Source: Nocardioides lacusdianchii (lineage in GTDB: Bacteria; Actinomycetota; Actinomycetes; Propionibacteriales; Nocardioidaceae). From it: a DNA stretch of 64,000 nt. A model generated the notes under the pieces. It searched no databases. It saw only the letters and a program-made list of their open reading frames with translations, and had not been told where the DNA came from. Both the position numbers and the translations under genes were made by a program. Positions within the stretch are counted from its first letter, which is position 1, and each line of letters starts with the position of its first letter. This document shows, piece by piece, positions 61,912-64,000 of the stretch. The stretch spans positions 1 through 64,000 of the forward strand of contig NZ_JADHZD010000007.1 in the NCBI RefSeq assembly GCF_020102855.1, given 5' to 3'.

Positions 61912-63930
61912 ATGACCGAATCGGAGCGTCCGACCAAGGACCGGCCCTGGGTGATGCGCACGTACGCCGGCCACTCCACCGCCGAGGCGTCCAACGCGCT
62001 CTACCGCACCAACCTGGCCAAGGGCCAGACCGGGCTCAGCGTGGCGTTCGACCTGCCCACGCAGACCGGCTACGACCCGGACAGCCCGCTGAGCCGCGGC
62101 GAGGTCGGCAAGGTCGGCGTACCCGTCCCGCACCTGGGCGAGATGCGCAAGCTGTTCGCCGACATCCCCCTGACCGAGATGAACACCTCGATGACCATCA
62201 ACGCGGTCGCGATGTGGATGCTCGCTCTCTACCAGGTGGTCGCCGAGGAGCAGGCTGGAGCCGTCCCGGGGGGCGACGTCTCGCCCGAGGAGGTCGCCGC
62301 GCAGCTCGCCGGCACCACCCAGAACGACATCATCAAGGAGTACCTCTCCCGCGGGACCTACGCGTTCCCGCCCGAGGCCTCGATGCGGCTCATCGCCGAC
62401 ATGATCGCCTACACGGTGCACCAGATCCCGAAGTGGAACCCGATCAACATCTGCAGCTACCACCTCCAGGAGGCCGGGGCGACGCCGACGCAGGAGCTCG
62501 CCTACGCGCTGAGCACGGCCATCGCCGTCCTCGACCAGGTCAAGGCCGCCGGGCAGGTGTCGGAGGAGGACTTCGAGAAGGTCGTCGGCCGGATCTCGTT
62601 CTTCGTCAACGCGGGCGTGCGGTTCGTGGAGGAGACCTGCAAGATGCGGGCCTTCGTGCAGCTCTGGGACGAGATCACCCGCGACCGCTACGGCGTGCAG
62701 GACCCGAAGATGCGTCGCTTCCGCTACGGCGTGCAGGTCAACTCCCTCGGCCTCACGGAGGCGCAGCCGGAGAACAACGTCCAGCGCATCGTGCTGGAGA
62801 TGCTCGGTGTGACGCTGTCCAAGGACGCCCGTGCCCGCGCCTTGCAGCTGCCGGCCTGGAACGAGGCGCTGGGCCTGCCGCGGCCCTGGGACCAGCAGTG
62901 GTCGCTGCGGCTGCAGCAGGTGCTCGCCTTCGAGTCCGACCTGCTGGAGTACGACGACATCTTCGACGGCTCGCACGTCATCGAGGCCAAGGTCGCCGAG
63001 CTGGTCGAGGGCGCGCGGGCCGAGATCGACCGGGTGCAGGAGATGGGCGGGGCGATCGCCGCCGTCGACTACATGAAGTCCGAGCTGGTGTCCTCCCACG
63101 CCGCGCGTCGGGCCCGCATCGAGTCCGGCGAGGAGATCATCGTCGGCGTCAACAAGTTCGAGTCGACCGAGCCGTCGCCGCTGACGGCGGACCTCGACGC
63201 CGCGATCATGGCCGCCGACCCGGAGGCCGAGCGGACCGCGCGCGCGAGCGTCGAGGCGTGGAAGCAGCAGCGCGACGAGTCCGAGGTCGCCGAGGCACTG
63301 GAGGCCCTGGCCGCGGCGGCGCGGACCGATGCCAACCTGATGGCCCCGACGCTGGTCGCGGCGCGCGCCGGCGCGACGACGGGGGAGTGGGCCGCCACCC
63401 TGCGCGAGGTGTTCGGCGAGTACCGCGGCCCGACGGGCGTCTCCGGCGCCGTGGTGGCCGAGGCCGGAGCCGACCTCCTCGCGGTGCGCGAACGGGTCCG
63501 GGCCACCGGCGAGGAGCTGGGCGGCCGGTTGCGCCTCCTGGTCGGCAAGCCGGGGCTCGACGGTCACTCCAACGGCGCCGAGCAGGTCGCCGTACGTGCC
63601 CGCGACGCCGGGTTCGAGGTCATCTACCAGGGCATCCGGCTCACGCCGCAGCAGATCGTGGCCGCTGCCGTGGCCGAGGACGTGCACTGCATCGGGCTGT
63701 CGATCCTGTCCGGCTCGCACATGGAGCTGGTGCCCGACGTCCTCGACGGCCTCGCCGAGGCCGGCCTGGGCGACCTGCCGGTCATCGTCGGCGGGATCAT
63801 CCCCGACGGCGACGGCCGACGGCTGCGCGAGCTCGGGGTCGCTGCCGTCTACACGCCGAAGGACTACGGGCTCACCGAGATCATGGGCGGCATCGTCGAC
63901 GTGATCCGGGCGGCGAACGACCTGGACTGA
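61912..63930 (+). CDS. ecm: Adenosylcobalamin-dependent acyl-CoA mutase, ethylmalonyl-CoA mutase type (Ecm/MeaA)
   Basis: A 672-aa fused B12 mutase. The substrate domain has MRTYAGHSTAEASNALYRTN and VAFDLPTQTGYDPD; the LPTQTGYD form, with EMNTSMTINA, marks the ethylmalonyl-CoA mutase group rather than methylmalonyl-CoA mutase. The C-terminal B12 domain has GKPGLDGHSNGAEQ (base-off DxHxxG motif). It would convert ethylmalonyl-CoA to methylsuccinyl-CoA for acetyl-CoA assimilation, or act in butyrate or amino-acid catabolism. Leaderless ATG. The stop codon forms the edge of an iron box. Confidence 0.88.
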   Translation: MTESERPTKDRPWVMRTYAGHSTAEASNALYRTNLAKGQTGLSVAFDLPTQTGYDPDSPLSRGEVGKVGVPVPHLGEMRKLFADIPLTEMNTSMTINAVAMWMLALYQVVAEEQAGAVPGGDVSPEEVAAQLAGTTQNDIIKEYLSRGTYAFPPEASMRLIADMIAYTVHQIPKWNPINICSYHLQEAGATPTQELAYALSTAIAVLDQVKAAGQVSEEDFEKVVGRISFFVNAGVRFVEETCKMRAFVQLWDEITRDRYGVQDPKMRRFRYGVQVNSLGLTEAQPENNVQRIVLEMLGVTLSKDARARALQLPAWNEALGLPRPWDQQWSLRLQQVLAFESDLLEYDDIFDGSHVIEAKVAELVEGARAEIDRVQEMGGAIAAVDYMKSELVSSHAARRARIESGEEIIVGVNKFESTEPSPLTADLDAAIMAADPEAERTARASVEAWKQQRDESEVAEALEALAAAARTDANLMAPTLVAARAGATTGEWAATLREVFGEYRGPTGVSGAVVAEAGADLLAVRERVRATGEELGGRLRLLVGKPGLDGHSNGAEQVAVRARDAGFEVIYQGIRLTPQQIVAAAVAEDVHCIGLSILSGSHMELVPDVLDGLAEAGLGDLPVIVGGIIPDGDGRRLRELGVAAVYTPKDYGLTEIMGGIVDVIRAANDLD

Positions 63931-63946
63931 GGTAAGGCTGCCCTAA
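63928..63946 (+). promoter_or_regulatory. IdeR/DmdR-like iron box
   Basis: The 19 bases starting at the mutase stop codon match TTAGGTTAGGCTAACCTAA at 15 of 19 positions. They end 9 bases before a TATCGT -10 element, so bound repressor would block the -35 region of the next gene. Confidence 0.7.
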
Positions 63947-63955
63947 GAATTCTGC

Positions 63956-63961
63956 TATCGT
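63956..63961 (+). promoter_or_regulatory. TATCGT -10 element of the last gene (leaderless)
   Basis: TATCGT exactly 6 bases before the GTG at 63968. Confidence 0.55.
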
Positions 63962-63967
63962 CGCGGT

Positions 63968-64000
63968 GTGGGCAAGAAGAGCAAGGGCGGGACCAAGAAG
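63968..64000 (+). CDS. Start of an iron-box-controlled gene (cut by window end)
   Basis: Eleven codons, VGKKSKGGTKK, run off the window. The leaderless promoter and iron box point to an iron-repressed gene, but the visible Lys-rich start does not identify a family. Confidence 0.5.
   Translation, partial: MGKKSKGGTKK

Overview
This is a very GC-rich chromosomal window from an actinobacterium, most like Nocardioides or a relative in Propionibacteriales. The evidence is strong G/C bias at codon third positions, WhiB1, a SigR/RsrA thiol-stress pair, the actinobacterial 2-oxoglutarate decarboxylase Kgd, nickel superoxide dismutase with its maturation protease, a mycobacterial-type 24-residue bL37, and many leaderless genes. 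Gene order from aroA to the desaturase recalls the Rv3219-Rv3230c neighbourhood of Mycobacterium tuberculosis (whiB1, pdtaS, sigH, SRAP protein, aroA, rsgA, desaturase pair). No gene-free stretch exceeds about 300 bases.

Region 1 (1-21 kb) is housekeeping plus an unusual density of transcription control. It holds hisN, rsgA and aroA, then a very long membrane-tethered ECF sigma factor divergent from a degenerate GGDEF protein. An SRAP DNA-repair protein, a hydrolase, sigR-rsrA and bL37 follow. A second ECF sigma/membrane-protein pair has its own ECF-type promoter. Beyond are a ThDP enzyme, the histidine kinase PdtaS, whiB1, and a SigF-like factor next to an RsbW-like domain that is fused in frame to an acetyltransferase.

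Region 2 (20.5-29.4 kb) holds sodN/sodX, malic enzyme, an IS30-family insertion with nested inverted repeats, a zinc-type oxidoreductase and an SDR. It ends with a TetR-controlled ferredoxin-reductase/fatty-acid-desaturase operon that has a clear operator.

Region 3 (29.4-37.5 kb) has a DUF6104 microprotein, the large kgd gene, an exported protein plus LytR-CpsA-Psr protein pair, a large secreted protein, tRNA-Arg(CCG) and a thioesterase.

Region 4 (37.5-50.3 kb) is a biosynthetic and translation block: argS, lysA, hom, thrC, thrB, rho, rpmE, prfA, prmC, a Sua5-type gene and a WecA-like transferase. The Rho protein here has lost its Walker A lysine and catalytic glutamate, which is the most surprising observation in the window.

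Region 5 (50.3-58.6 kb) is the complete F1Fo ATP synthase operon with a CRP-like site in front and a strong terminator behind. Region 6 (58.6-64 kb) has a LacI/MFS pair, cobalamin adenosyltransferase, a STAS protein, a B12-dependent acyl-CoA mutase of the ethylmalonyl-CoA type, and the first codons of a gene behind an IdeR/DmdR-like iron box.

Two regulatory themes recur. About sixteen genes start at or within two bases of the expected transcription start of a TANNNT -10 element, so they are probably leaderless. Sequences matching the SigR consensus lie before both sigR and rpmE, which would link thiol-oxidative stress to the ribosome.
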